A stretch of 64,000 nucleotides of DNA. It comes from an uncultured Celeribacter sp. Lineage in GTDB: Bacteria; Pseudomonadota; Alphaproteobacteria; Rhodobacterales; Rhodobacteraceae. The stretch lies in assembly GCF_963676475.1 (NCBI RefSeq), contig NZ_OY781107.1:186001-250000 (forward strand), in the 5' to 3' direction. Position numbers and translations under genes: made by a program. The notes below the pieces were generated by a model. The model did not search any database, had not been told where the DNA came from, and saw nothing but the letters and a program-made list of their open reading frames with translations. Below, piece after piece: positions 24,970-33,072 of this stretch (positions within the stretch are counted from its first letter, which is position 1; each line of letters starts with the position of its first letter).

Positions 24970-25903
24970 TCTTTTTCCCTCCGATTTCAAGGCGCCAGCG
25001 TTGGGTCGGATTGAGCGCGACGCGCATCCAGCTCGACAGCAGGTTTAGGGACATGGTGGTCAGGATGATCGCGAGACCCGGCCAGAACGCGAGCCACCAC
25101 GCATTGGTGAGATACTGGCGGCCCTGGCTCACCATGAGACCCCATGTGATCTCAGGCGCCTGAATGCCGATCCCGAGGAAGGAGAGCGCGGATTCTGCCA
25201 GCATGACAAAGGCGAAGTCGAGCGTCGCAATGGTCAAAAGCGTCGGCAGGATCACCGGCAGGATGTGCTTAAAGATGATGCGTCGGTTCGAGGCGCCCAT
25301 GACCTTGGCGGCCTGCACGAACATCCGTTCGCGCACTTCCAAAACCTCGGCACGCGTGGTGCGCAGGTAGATCGGGATCCGCGTGATCGCCAGCACAAGC
25401 ACGAGGTTCCCGATAGAAGGCTCCAACATATAGAGCACGATGACGGCCAGCAGGAGCGAGGGAAAGGACATGATCACATCGGCCAGACGCATGATGACTT
25501 CGCCGGTCCAGCGCCCGGCATAGCCCGCGATCAGCCCCAAAGTCGCTCCGACCGTCAGAGATCCAAGCACCGCCCCCGCCGCAATCACCATGGTGTTTTG
25601 CGAGGCAACAATGATCCGGGCCAAAAGCGGACGCCCCAAGGCATCCCCGCCGAGAATATAGAAAAACCCACGCGACAGATCGAAGGGCGGCGCATTGCGC
25701 GCCCGCAGGTTGGTTTTCGTCGTCATCTCCTCGAGTGACATCGGACCGAAGAGAGCGCCCAGAAGCACGACGAGCAGAAAGAGCATCGCCATAAAGGCCA
25801 GTTTATCGGCCCAAAGCATGCGCAGAATGCGGCGCAGGCCGGTCGCCCCGGCGGTTGCCGTAACGGGAGGGGCCTTGGCGGTATCGGTGGTGGTCTCGCT
25901 CAT
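24962..25903 (-). CDS. Peptide/opine-type ABC transporter permease (DppC type, second operon)
   Basis: A 313-residue membrane protein. It has a hydrophilic N-terminus, one helix (FMAMLFLLVVLLGALFG), a large periplasmic loop containing DLSRGFFYILGGDALGRPLL, and five more helices. The EAA loop is VREMFVQAAKVMGASNRRII-like (residues about 195-215). ATG 25903 is selected because GAGGAGGGACGC is directly upstream and the 25945 start would overlap the preceding permease gene. It overlaps the ATPase gene at its 3' end, indicating coupled expression. With the DppB-type partner it forms the channel of the second transporter. Confidence 0.92.
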   Translation of the reverse strand: MSETTTDTAKAPPVTATAGATGLRRILRMLWADKLAFMAMLFLLVVLLGALFGPMSLEEMTTKTNLRARNAPPFDLSRGFFYILGGDALGRPLLARIIVASQNTMVIAAGAVLGSLTVGATLGLIAGYAGRWTGEVIMRLADVIMSFPSLLLAVIVLYMLEPSIGNLVLVLAITRIPIYLRTTRAEVLEVRERMFVQAAKVMGASNRRIIFKHILPVILPTLLTIATLDFAFVMLAESALSFLGIGIQAPEITWGLMVSQGRQYLTNAWWLAFWPGLAIILTTMSLNLLSSWMRVALNPTQRWRLEIGGKKNG

Positions 25904-25913
25904 GCGTCCCTCC

Positions 25914-26828
25914 TCAGGCCCGGATACGCGGATCGAGCAGCGCATAGGCGATGTCGATCAGAATATTCATGATAAAGATCGCGATGGCCGTCACCATGAT
26001 GGCCGCCAGGATCACGTTAAAATCGCGCTGAAGGATCGAGTCGATCATCAGCTTGCCGACACCGGGAAAGCCGAAAATCGTCTCCACCACGACCGCGCCA
26101 TTCAAAAGCGCCGCCGCCTGATCGCCGATCACGGTGATGACCGGCAACATGGCGTTGCGCAGCGTGTGGACGAAAATCACAGGGCGGTTCTTAACCCCCT
26201 TGGCGCGCGCGGTTTTGACATAGGGCGCGCCCAGCGCATTGATCATCGACCCGCGCACGACCTGCAAAATGAGACCGAAGGGGCGGATGAACAGCACGGA
26301 AATCGGCAAAATCCAGTGCCAGACCGATCCGGTCCCCGAAGTCGGCAGCCAGCCGAAAGTGACGGAAAACAGAACGATGCCGACGATGGCGATCCAGAAA
26401 TCCGGCGCAGAGGCTCCGATCAGAGACAGCACGGAGGCAAAGCGATCGAAAGGCCGCCCGACCTTAAAGGCGGCAATGGAGCCGACGATGATCGCGGCCA
26501 CTGTCACGAGCGCCATGGTGATCACCGCCAGTTGCAGCGTCCAGACGAAGGCTTCGAGAACCACCTCGATGGCAGGCCGCGCTTTGCGCAGGCTGTCTCC
26601 GAAATCGAGATGGATCAAATCGGAGAGATACCGACCGAACTGGACCAGAACCGGGTCGTTCAGCCCATGGATTTCCCGGAAATTCTCCCGCATCGCCTCG
26701 GAGGCATCCACCGGCAGATAAAGCGCCGCAGGATCGCCCGTCAGGCGCGACAGGAAGAACACGAGGACGATCAGGACCATCAGCGAGACAAAGCTCGACA
26801 ACGCCCGTTTTCCCAGCATCTTTTTCAT
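25914..26828 (-). CDS. Peptide/opine-type ABC transporter permease (DppB type, second operon)
   Basis: A 304-residue inner-membrane permease with six helices. It begins KRALSSFVSLMVLIVLVFFL and contains the DppB landmark GDPAALYLPVDASEAM, the EAA loop APYVKTARAKGVKNRPVIFV, and VVVETIFGFPGVGKLM. ATG 26828 is preferred because GGAGAG lies 5 bases upstream; the 26876 start would include part of an intercistronic hairpin. The hairpin at 26850-26885 separates it from the binding-protein gene. The following DppC gene begins 10 bases after its stop. Confidence 0.92.
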   Translation of the reverse strand: MKKMLGKRALSSFVSLMVLIVLVFFLSRLTGDPAALYLPVDASEAMRENFREIHGLNDPVLVQFGRYLSDLIHLDFGDSLRKARPAIEVVLEAFVWTLQLAVITMALVTVAAIIVGSIAAFKVGRPFDRFASVLSLIGASAPDFWIAIVGIVLFSVTFGWLPTSGTGSVWHWILPISVLFIRPFGLILQVVRGSMINALGAPYVKTARAKGVKNRPVIFVHTLRNAMLPVITVIGDQAAALLNGAVVVETIFGFPGVGKLMIDSILQRDFNVILAAIMVTAIAIFIMNILIDIAYALLDPRIRA

Positions 26829-26849
26829 GTGTCTCTCCGTCTTCATAAT

Positions 26850-26885
26850 GAGACACGCATGGGGGGAACGCCCCATGCGTGTCTC
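26850..26885 (-). terminator. Perfect 15-bp intercistronic hairpin
   Basis: GAGACACGCATGGGG (26850-26864) pairs perfectly with CCCCATGCGTGTCTC (26871-26885) around a 6-base loop. It lies between the binding-protein stop and the DppB-type start. It is the strongest of the four binding-protein/permease hairpins and could act as an attenuator or an mRNA 3'-end stabiliser that raises binding-protein levels. No clear T tract follows. Confidence 0.6.
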
Positions 26886-26897
26886 GGGATTCAGGGC

Positions 26898-28394
26898 TTA
26901 CTTCACACCGATTTCGGCAAGTTGAAGCTGGCTGTTGGTCGCGATGGTCGGGGTGAAATCAACAGCTTCACCCACGCGGGCGTGACCCACCATGTGGAAC
27001 AACAGGACGTCTGCCACGACATCGTCGTGCAGATACCCGAAGAGTTCCGACCAAAGCGCCTCGCGCTCATCGCCAGTGGCCGCGGTCGCCTGTTCGATCA
27101 GCTCATCGACATGGCTGTCGTCGATGCCGGACTGACGGCCCTCGGAATGGTACTTGAAGTACATCGAAAACACCGGATCGCCACGCGAGTTGTCGTGCTG
27201 CGCGCCCACGAGAATCGGCTGATCCTGCACATAGGGTTTCGAGTAATATTGCTCGTGCTCAGCCACTTCGACCATTTGCAGACGGACATTGAACCCGGCC
27301 TCGGAGAGCATCGACTGGATCGCCTCATAGGTCTCCGTCGCGCCGGGGAAGTTGCCCGTGCGACCGACCAGCAGGATTTCCGTGTCCACAGGCACGCCGT
27401 CCGCCTTGGCCTCTGCCAAAAGCGCCTTGGCCGCATCGACATCGTAGTCCCAGGCCTTTGTGTCCGGGTTCCAGCCCAGCGTGGTCGGCACGTTGATCGC
27501 GGTGGCCACCTGCGTGCCCTCGGCCAGAATGGTGCCGATAAAGGCGTCGCGGTCGATGGCGAGGTTCAGCGCCTTGCGCACGCGGATGTCGTTCAAAGGC
27601 GCCATGGAGTTGTCGACCCTGAGATAGGTGGTCTCCGAGTTCGGATAGGCCATATCCATGTCGGTGGTCGCATCAATCGCGGAAATCGAGGGCGCGATAT
27701 CGGCCTCTCCCGTCGCCACCATTGCCGCGCGCACGGAGGGATCGGAGCGGAAGGCATAGGTCGCTTTGGTCACTGCGGGCTGTTCGCCCCAGTAATCCGC
27801 GCGGCGCTCAAGCGTGATGCTCTGACCCGGCTCCCAGTCGGATAGGACATAGGGGCCTGTGCCCACCGGCTCACGGGTGAATTCGATCGGCGTCTCGGAC
27901 GGCACGATGGTCAGCAAGGACAACAAAAGCGGCAGGATCGGCTGGGCCGGATCGGTTTTGAAGTCGATGGTCAAATCGTCCACCACGCTCGGCGTGATGT
28001 CGATGCCTTCGTAGTAGCGCGAGATTTCGCAGGTGATCTGATCGCTGCCCGCACGTTCGAAAGAATGCTTCACATCGGCGGCATCGAAAGCCGTGCCATC
28101 GGAGAAAGTCACGCCCTCGCGCAGGTGGAACCGCCAGGTGGTGTCATCCACCATCTCCCAGCTCTCCGCCAACCGCGGTTTGAGCCCCTCATCGCCGCGC
28201 ACGTCAAGCTCGGTCAGGGTTTCACTGATGTTGCCCAAGACGATGCGGCCGATGTTGGAGCGCGTCGCCATACAGGGCTCGACCAGATCGGGCTCTTCGC
28301 CAAGCACGATGGTCACATTGGCCTCCTGCGCGAAAGCCGGGCTTAACGCCGACGTCGCCAGTAGCACCCCGGCAAGAAGTGTAGACTGTTTCAT
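26898..28394 (-). CDS. Periplasmic substrate-binding protein (SBP family 5, second operon)
   Basis: A 498-residue binding protein. It has a Sec signal peptide (KQSTLLAGVLLATSALSPAF, cleavage after AFA near residue 22). Family-5 landmarks are TITVQL-like WRFHLREGVTFSDGTAFDAA, GTGPYVLSDWEPGQSITLER, and VRKALNLAIDRDAFIGTI. It would bind the imported compound for the adjacent DppB/C channel. It is the first gene of the leftward operon; the 318-bp upstream region carries its promoter and a palindrome likely used by the GntR-family regulator. The sialidase-fold and iron-dehydrogenase genes are transcribed divergently from the same region, so all may respond to the same inducer. Confidence 0.92.
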   Translation of the reverse strand: MKQSTLLAGVLLATSALSPAFAQEANVTIVLGEEPDLVEPCMATRSNIGRIVLGNISETLTELDVRGDEGLKPRLAESWEMVDDTTWRFHLREGVTFSDGTAFDAADVKHSFERAGSDQITCEISRYYEGIDITPSVVDDLTIDFKTDPAQPILPLLLSLLTIVPSETPIEFTREPVGTGPYVLSDWEPGQSITLERRADYWGEQPAVTKATYAFRSDPSVRAAMVATGEADIAPSISAIDATTDMDMAYPNSETTYLRVDNSMAPLNDIRVRKALNLAIDRDAFIGTILAEGTQVATAINVPTTLGWNPDTKAWDYDVDAAKALLAEAKADGVPVDTEILLVGRTGNFPGATETYEAIQSMLSEAGFNVRLQMVEVAEHEQYYSKPYVQDQPILVGAQHDNSRGDPVFSMYFKYHSEGRQSGIDDSHVDELIEQATAATGDEREALWSELFGYLHDDVVADVLLFHMVGHARVGEAVDFTPTIATNSQLQLAEIGVK

Positions 28395-28712
28395 ATTTCC
28401 TCCCTGAAAGCAGATTGCTTTCTCAACTCCCGAGCGCCTCCACGCTCTCTTATGGGCGCAGCCCGCAATTCAATGCGTCACCGCCTCCCGCGGCCTCTGC
28501 GCACCCTCATTATTGGTAAAGTTGAAAACTAAAGTCAAACCCCCAATTTTACCCATCCTAAAATTTCATTTAATTCCTTGTTTTTAAATTATATTTATAA
28601 ATATTCAACTCAACCCAAGCCCCTCACAACAGTGCAAAATACTTTCACAACTTGACAAGTTGTACATTAATCTGATCACTTGTCATTCAGACCACAAGGG
28701 GAGGAGACCCGC
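28395..28712. promoter_or_regulatory. Divergent promoter region, second transporter operon / sialidase-fold operon
   Basis: This 318-bp region is A/T-rich from about 28505 to 28680. It contains the 17-base palindrome at 28647-28663 and a related half-site ACTTGTC near 28678. No open coding frame is convincing. It serves both the leftward binding-protein operon and the rightward sialidase-fold/iron-dehydrogenase pair. Confidence 0.5.
28647..28663. promoter_or_regulatory. 17-base palindrome, candidate GntR-family operator
   Basis: ACAACTTGACAAGTTGT is a perfect palindrome around a central A. The half-site ACTTG recurs as ATCACTTGTC at about 28675. Its size and symmetry suit FadR/GntR-type repressors, and a GntR-family gene lies at 31105-31839. 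The site lies close to the rightward gene's start region. The regulator-site match is inference. Confidence 0.5.
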
Positions 28713-29900
28713 ATGACGCCGGAAGAAATCGCTAAAAACATGAACGGATTGCTGTCATCGCGCCCCGATAGCCACCCCGATGGCCAGTGGGCGATTCTCC
28801 CGGCAGAGACGATTCAGAATCATGCAGCTTTTCTGGCGCGCCTGCCCGATGGTGCACTGGCCTGCGCTTGGTTCGGCGGCACGCTTGAGGGCAAATCGGA
28901 CATCTCCATCTATGCGACCATTCTGGAGGAAGACGCCCCCCAATGGGGCCCCGTGGCACAGCTGACCGACGACCCGGATCGCTCCGAACAAAACCCCGTA
29001 TTATTCACAGCCCCAAATGGCAAAATCTGGCTTTTCAACACCGCACAACCCGCTGGAAACCAAGATGAATCGCGCGTTTTCATGCGTCCAGTCATACGCG
29101 CGGGAGACCGGCTGACGTCTGGCGAAAAACGCGACATCGGGCTTCCGAATGGCACTTTTATTCGCGCGCGCCCTTTTGTGCGCGACGATGGCGCCTGGGT
29201 GCTTCCGCTGTTTTGCTGCAACCCGCGAGACGGCATGCGCTGGACCGGCGCCTTCGACACGGCAGCTATCGCGGTGAGCACGGACGATGGTGACAGCTGG
29301 TCCGTGACGGAGGTTCCTGATTCACCGGGCGCGGTGCACATGACCCCCGTCGCGCTGGACGGCAACGACATGGCGGCCTTTTACCGCCGCCGCCAATCGG
29401 ACTTTGTGCATCGTTCTGAAAGCCGGGACGGCGGGCGAAGCTGGAGCGCGCCTGCCCCGACGGATGTGCCGAACAACAACAGCTCCATCGGCGTCGCCTG
29501 CCTGACCGACGAGGTGCTCGGCATGGTGTGCAACCCCATCTCAGCCGCCGAATCCACCTCCCGCCGCGCGTCGCTTTATGACGAGCTCGAAGAGGAGGAC
29601 GACCGCCCCGAAGGCGAAGGGTGCCGCCCGATCTGGGGTGTCGAGCGCGCGCCCCTGACGCTTTGCCTCTCTGCCGATGGCGGCCAGACGTTCCCCACCC
29701 GCTACACCGTCGAGACGAGCGCAGGCACCTGCCTGTCGAACAACTCCATCGACGGGCACAACAAGGAACTGTCCTATCCTGTCCTCTTGCCGCGCGCGGA
29801 TGGCGGGCTGGACATCGCCTATACGCTCTACCGCCGCGCTATCCGGCATGTGCGCTTGAGCCCCGAGACCGTGGCCGACCTCGTCGCCCAAACCGTTTGA
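28713..29900 (+). CDS. Sialidase-fold (BNR/Asp-box) protein
   Basis: A 395-residue six-bladed propeller protein. Asp-box-like segments are visible: VSTDDGDSWSVTEV, ESRDGGRSWSAPAP and LSADGGQTFPTRYTV, with an N-terminal Arg/Asp-rich region (LACAWFGGTLEGKSDISIYA). Proteins of this kind occur in sugar-acid and polysaccharide catabolic clusters and often are not true sialidases. No signal peptide is seen, so it is predicted cytoplasmic. GGGGAGGAGA is just upstream of ATG 28713, which is preferred over 28680. The iron alcohol dehydrogenase gene follows 12 bases after its stop, so the two are co-transcribed. A true exo-alpha-sialidase role is not supported, as full catalytic Tyr/Glu/Arg triad positions cannot be assigned by eye. 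Confidence 0.75.
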   Translation: MTPEEIAKNMNGLLSSRPDSHPDGQWAILPAETIQNHAAFLARLPDGALACAWFGGTLEGKSDISIYATILEEDAPQWGPVAQLTDDPDRSEQNPVLFTAPNGKIWLFNTAQPAGNQDESRVFMRPVIRAGDRLTSGEKRDIGLPNGTFIRARPFVRDDGAWVLPLFCCNPRDGMRWTGAFDTAAIAVSTDDGDSWSVTEVPDSPGAVHMTPVALDGNDMAAFYRRRQSDFVHRSESRDGGRSWSAPAPTDVPNNNSSIGVACLTDEVLGMVCNPISAAESTSRRASLYDELEEEDDRPEGEGCRPIWGVERAPLTLCLSADGGQTFPTRYTVETSAGTCLSNNSIDGHNKELSYPVLLPRADGGLDIAYTLYRRAIRHVRLSPETVADLVAQTV

Positions 29901-29912
29901 AAGGAGCGCAAC

Positions 29913-31037
29913 ATGTCGACCATGGATCGCCTTATCACCATCCATCAACCCAAACGCCTTGAGATCGGCGTTGGCGCGGCGGCGAAAGTCGGCGTCTGGG
30001 CCGAATTCGCCAAGCGTCCGCTTGTGATCGCCTCTGGTCCGACCGCCACCTATGTCGACCGCCTCGGCCTGTCTGGTGACATTCTGATCATCGACAACGT
30101 ACCGCCTGAGCCCGACCTTCCGTCCTTCAATGCCGTTCTGGAGCAGGCCCGCACCCATGCGCCCGACCTGATTGTCGGACTTGGTGGCGGCTCGGTTCTC
30201 GATGTCGCCAAACTGGTCGCCGCGCTTTGGGACGGCACCCAAACGCTCACAGAGGTGGTCGGCCCGGACAAGGTCGCCGGGCGCAACACGCCGCTGGTGC
30301 AGGTCGCCACGACCGCAGGCACCGGCTCAGAGGCCGGCATCCGCGCGCTGATCACCGACCCGGAGACAAAATCGAAACTGGCGGTGGAAAGCCCGCATCT
30401 CATCGCCGATCTCGCCGTGCTCGACCCGGAACTGACCTATTCCGTGCCGCCCGCCGTGACGGCGGCCACCGGCGTGGACGCCATGGCGCATTGCGTCGAG
30501 GCCTTTACCAACATCAACGCGCATGACCTGATCGACGGCTACGCCCGCATGGGGTTCGGACTTGTCGGCAAATATCTCAAACGCGCAGTCGAGGACGGCA
30601 CGGATAGCGAAGCGCGCGCGGGGATGATGCTGGCCTCCTATTATGGCGGTATCTGCCTTGGCCCCGTGAACACGGCGGCAGGGCATGCGCTGGCCTATCC
30701 GCTCGGGACGCGGCTGTCCTTGCCGCACGGATTGGCCAATGCGATCATCTTCCCGCATGTTTTGGCCTTCAACCAGCCTGTTGCTCCCAAGAAGACCGCT
30801 GAAGTCGCCGAGGCGCTCGGGCTGCACAATGCTGGCAGTCAGGAGGCGCTGAAAGCAGCGGCTTTCGAATTCTGCCGCGATCTTGGCATCGAAATGCAGC
30901 TCAAAGCGCATGGCGCAGAGGAGCAGGACCTTCGCACCTGGGCAGAGGAAGCCCATGGCATCCGCCGCCTGATGGACAACAACCCGCGCGAGATGAGCGT
31001 CGACGAGATCCATGACCTCTATCGTGACGCGCTCTAA
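29913..31037 (+). CDS. Iron-containing alcohol dehydrogenase
   Basis: A 374-residue group III (iron) dehydrogenase. The nucleotide-binding GGGSVLDVAKL is at about residue 90, TTAGTGSEAG at about 130, and metal ligands are in DAMAHCVEAFTN (Asp/His), with further His in GHALAYPLGTRLSLPHGLANA and the C-terminal region. It probably oxidises or reduces a small hydroxy/oxo compound with NAD(H). AAAGGAG is 7 bases upstream of ATG 29913. It is convergent with the GntR-family gene (ends 31037 and 31105). With the sialidase-fold protein and the C4 sugar-acid set, a role in converting an aldehyde/alcohol intermediate of sugar-acid catabolism is plausible but unproven. Confidence 0.9.
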   Translation: MSTMDRLITIHQPKRLEIGVGAAAKVGVWAEFAKRPLVIASGPTATYVDRLGLSGDILIIDNVPPEPDLPSFNAVLEQARTHAPDLIVGLGGGSVLDVAKLVAALWDGTQTLTEVVGPDKVAGRNTPLVQVATTAGTGSEAGIRALITDPETKSKLAVESPHLIADLAVLDPELTYSVPPAVTAATGVDAMAHCVEAFTNINAHDLIDGYARMGFGLVGKYLKRAVEDGTDSEARAGMMLASYYGGICLGPVNTAAGHALAYPLGTRLSLPHGLANAIIFPHVLAFNQPVAPKKTAEVAEALGLHNAGSQEALKAAAFEFCRDLGIEMQLKAHGAEEQDLRTWAEEAHGIRRLMDNNPREMSVDEIHDLYRDAL

Positions 31038-31104
31038 AAGCCTTCCATGATACGAAAAGGGCGCCTCACGCACTGGGCGCGCCTATCATTGGGTTCACCA
31101 GACC

Positions 31105-31839
31105 TCACATCGAGAGATCGAGCATTCCCCCGCCAAACAAACGCTCCCGCGAGTGAATGATATGCCCCCGCATGACGCTGCGGGCGCGCTCTGTGTCGCG
31201 GTCCTTGATCGCCTCATAGATGTCACGATGCTCGCCCAGAACATGCTCAAGCGCCGCCGCCCCATCGGACATAAGCGCATCACCGTGCATCTTCATCCCG
31301 ACATAAATATGGTCGCGCAGCGCCTTCAGGGTTTCGGCGTAATATTGGTTGTTCGAGGCCCTGGCGATCGCGAGATGAAAGGCGAAATCCGCATCTTCGC
31401 GGTGCAGGCGCGAGCCAGTCGCATCGGACAAAAGATCGAGCGCACGATCCATTTCATCAAGCACCTCAGCATTACGGCGCTGTGCGGCAAGCCCGGCAGC
31501 ATCGACCTCGACCGTCAGACGGAATTCGTAGCATCGCTGAATATCCGCGATGGTCTCAACCGGCGTATATCCCAACGCAGGCTCGCGTTTGACCCGCACG
31601 AAATTGCCCGCCCCCTGACGCGAGACGATCAACCCTTCTTCACGCAATTGCTCAAGCGCCACGCGCAGCACCGGGCGTGAGACGCCGAATTGGCCGGAAA
31701 GATCCTTTTCCGCCGGAAGTTTTTCATTGGCACCGTAATCCCCACGGGTGATCCGGTTTTTCAACGCAGTGTAAACCTTTTCGGACAGCGGTGGCCGCGG
31801 CGTGCGCGCGCTTGTATTATCTACGTTTTGCTGGTCCAT
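31105..31839 (-). CDS. GntR-family regulator (FCD/FadR subfamily)
   Basis: A 244-residue regulator. It has an N-terminal winged helix (VYTALKNRITRGDYGANEKL, then LSGQFGVSRPVLRVALEQLR and GAGNFVRVKREP) and an all-helical FCD effector domain with candidate metal/ligand His in FHLAIARASNN and IHSRERLFGGG. It lies downstream of the four-carbon acid kinase gene on the same strand (30-base gap) and is probably co-transcribed with it. It is the likely regulator of the kinase/PdxA2/DapA set and possibly of the neighbouring transporter. Candidate operators are the palindrome at 28647-28663 and the ACCTATAGGT palindrome upstream of PdxA2. Confidence 0.92.
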   Translation of the reverse strand: MDQQNVDNTSARTPRPPLSEKVYTALKNRITRGDYGANEKLPAEKDLSGQFGVSRPVLRVALEQLREEGLIVSRQGAGNFVRVKREPALGYTPVETIADIQRCYEFRLTVEVDAAGLAAQRRNAEVLDEMDRALDLLSDATGSRLHREDADFAFHLAIARASNNQYYAETLKALRDHIYVGMKMHGDALMSDGAAALEHVLGEHRDIYEAIKDRDTERARSVMRGHIIHSRERLFGGGMLDLSM

Positions 31840-31869
31840 ATTGCCCTCACCGACGGCTCATCGTTTCTT

Positions 31870-32898
31870 TTACAACATATCTTTTACAAGTTCGGCCAAA
31901 AGTTCCGGCGCACCGAAACCACCCGATTTCGTGACGATCTGCATATTGCCCCAAGGCATCCGCACCTCACACAGCGGCAGGCCCGGCCGCAACTCGGCTG
32001 TCACTTGTAAACTGTTTATCCCCAGCCGGTCCAGTATGGCTTGTGCAGATTCACCACCACAGACCAGCAGCGCCGCCGGGCGCCTGCGCTCCGCATAATG
32101 CGCCACAGTTTCGGCAAAGCGCCGCGCAGCCTCGTGACCTGACAACCCGCCCCCGCCATCGGAGATCGACAGCACGAGAGGCCCGTCAGAGACATCGGCA
32201 TCCCGCACCTCGCCATCCGGCGCATCCAACACGGTCACGTCCGAGGTCAAAGCCGCGATCTGCGCCAAGGTCACCGGATCACGCGACCCGTTGGCGATCA
32301 TGAGGGGGGCACGAAGCCCTGCCGCAGCAGGTGCAGAAACACCGGATCGGCGCGCCAGCGCGAAAGACAGCCCGCGCGCACCGACCCAGAGCGTTGTGCT
32401 CTTTGAAGCACAGACAATCCGGTCCAGATCTGCGTCACTTTCGCAATCGGGCACCTCCACAGAGGTCTCGAAACACGCCACAACACTCAGCGGAGCGGAT
32501 ACCCCCTCCCCCACCAGCATTCCAGTCTCGACGCAGCGCCCCATCTCGGGAATTGCCGGACAGGCGACAAGTCGCGCGCCATCGAACCACTTTACCATCA
32601 CCCCGGTCTCTGCGGCGATATTGCCCTTGAGACGCGAATCGACTTTTTTCATGACGGTTTTGAAAGATCCGGGATGCAAACCGGCCAGCGCAAACATCAC
32701 CCGTGCTGCCGCGATATCCGGCGCGACCTCGCGACTTGCGGTGTTCACCGCAAGAACATCAGGCGCCAAAGCAAGCGCCTCTGGCACCGCCCCCGGACTG
32801 CGCGCGACGACCACGCGCCCCCCCAAGGCCGCAAAGCCGACCGCTGAGTCGAGCGCACCGGTCAAATCATCCGCAACAATGAGCGCTTCCATCTTCAT
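31870..32898 (-). CDS. Four-carbon acid sugar kinase family protein (DUF1537; OtnK/DtnK-like)
   Basis: A 342-residue kinase, shorter than many DUF1537 members (about 420). It has the N-terminal motif VADDLTGALDSAVGFA, the VKKVDSRLKGN block (KKVDSRLKGNI), SGHEAARRFAET near residue 265, and the C-terminal VTKSGGFGAPELL. Characterised members phosphorylate D-threonate or erythronate at C4, after which PdxA2 oxidises the product. The divergent PdxA2-like gene starts 175 bp away, fitting that pathway. It precedes the GntR-family regulator in the same direction. The reduced length lies mainly in the middle region; whether it is still active is not known. Confidence 0.85.
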   Translation of the reverse strand: MKMEALIVADDLTGALDSAVGFAALGGRVVVARSPGAVPEALALAPDVLAVNTASREVAPDIAAARVMFALAGLHPGSFKTVMKKVDSRLKGNIAAETGVMVKWFDGARLVACPAIPEMGRCVETGMLVGEGVSAPLSVVACFETSVEVPDCESDADLDRIVCASKSTTLWVGARGLSFALARRSGVSAPAAAGLRAPLMIANGSRDPVTLAQIAALTSDVTVLDAPDGEVRDADVSDGPLVLSISDGGGGLSGHEAARRFAETVAHYAERRRPAALLVCGGESAQAILDRLGINSLQVTAELRPGLPLCEVRMPWGNMQIVTKSGGFGAPELLAELVKDML

Positions 32899-33021
32899 AT
32901 TTTACCAATTCCAGACATGTTTTGACCAATTATACATGAAGCTCTAAATTAAAATCCACTTGTTTTTAAATGTTTACACCAAAACACCCTTAACGTCCCG
33001 CCAAGTTATTGAAACATATTT

Positions 33022-33031
33022 ACCTATAGGT
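33022..33031. promoter_or_regulatory. 10-base palindrome upstream of the PdxA2-like gene
   Basis: ACCTATAGGT is a perfect palindrome within a divergent A/T-rich region between the kinase (starts 32898) and the PdxA2-like gene (starts 33073). It could be an operator for the GntR-family protein or overlap a promoter. Palindromes of this length also occur by chance, so this is a weak call. Confidence 0.3.
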
Positions 33032-33072
33032 TACTTGTTGTCGCAAGATCGCCATCCCGAGGAGGACGAAAC

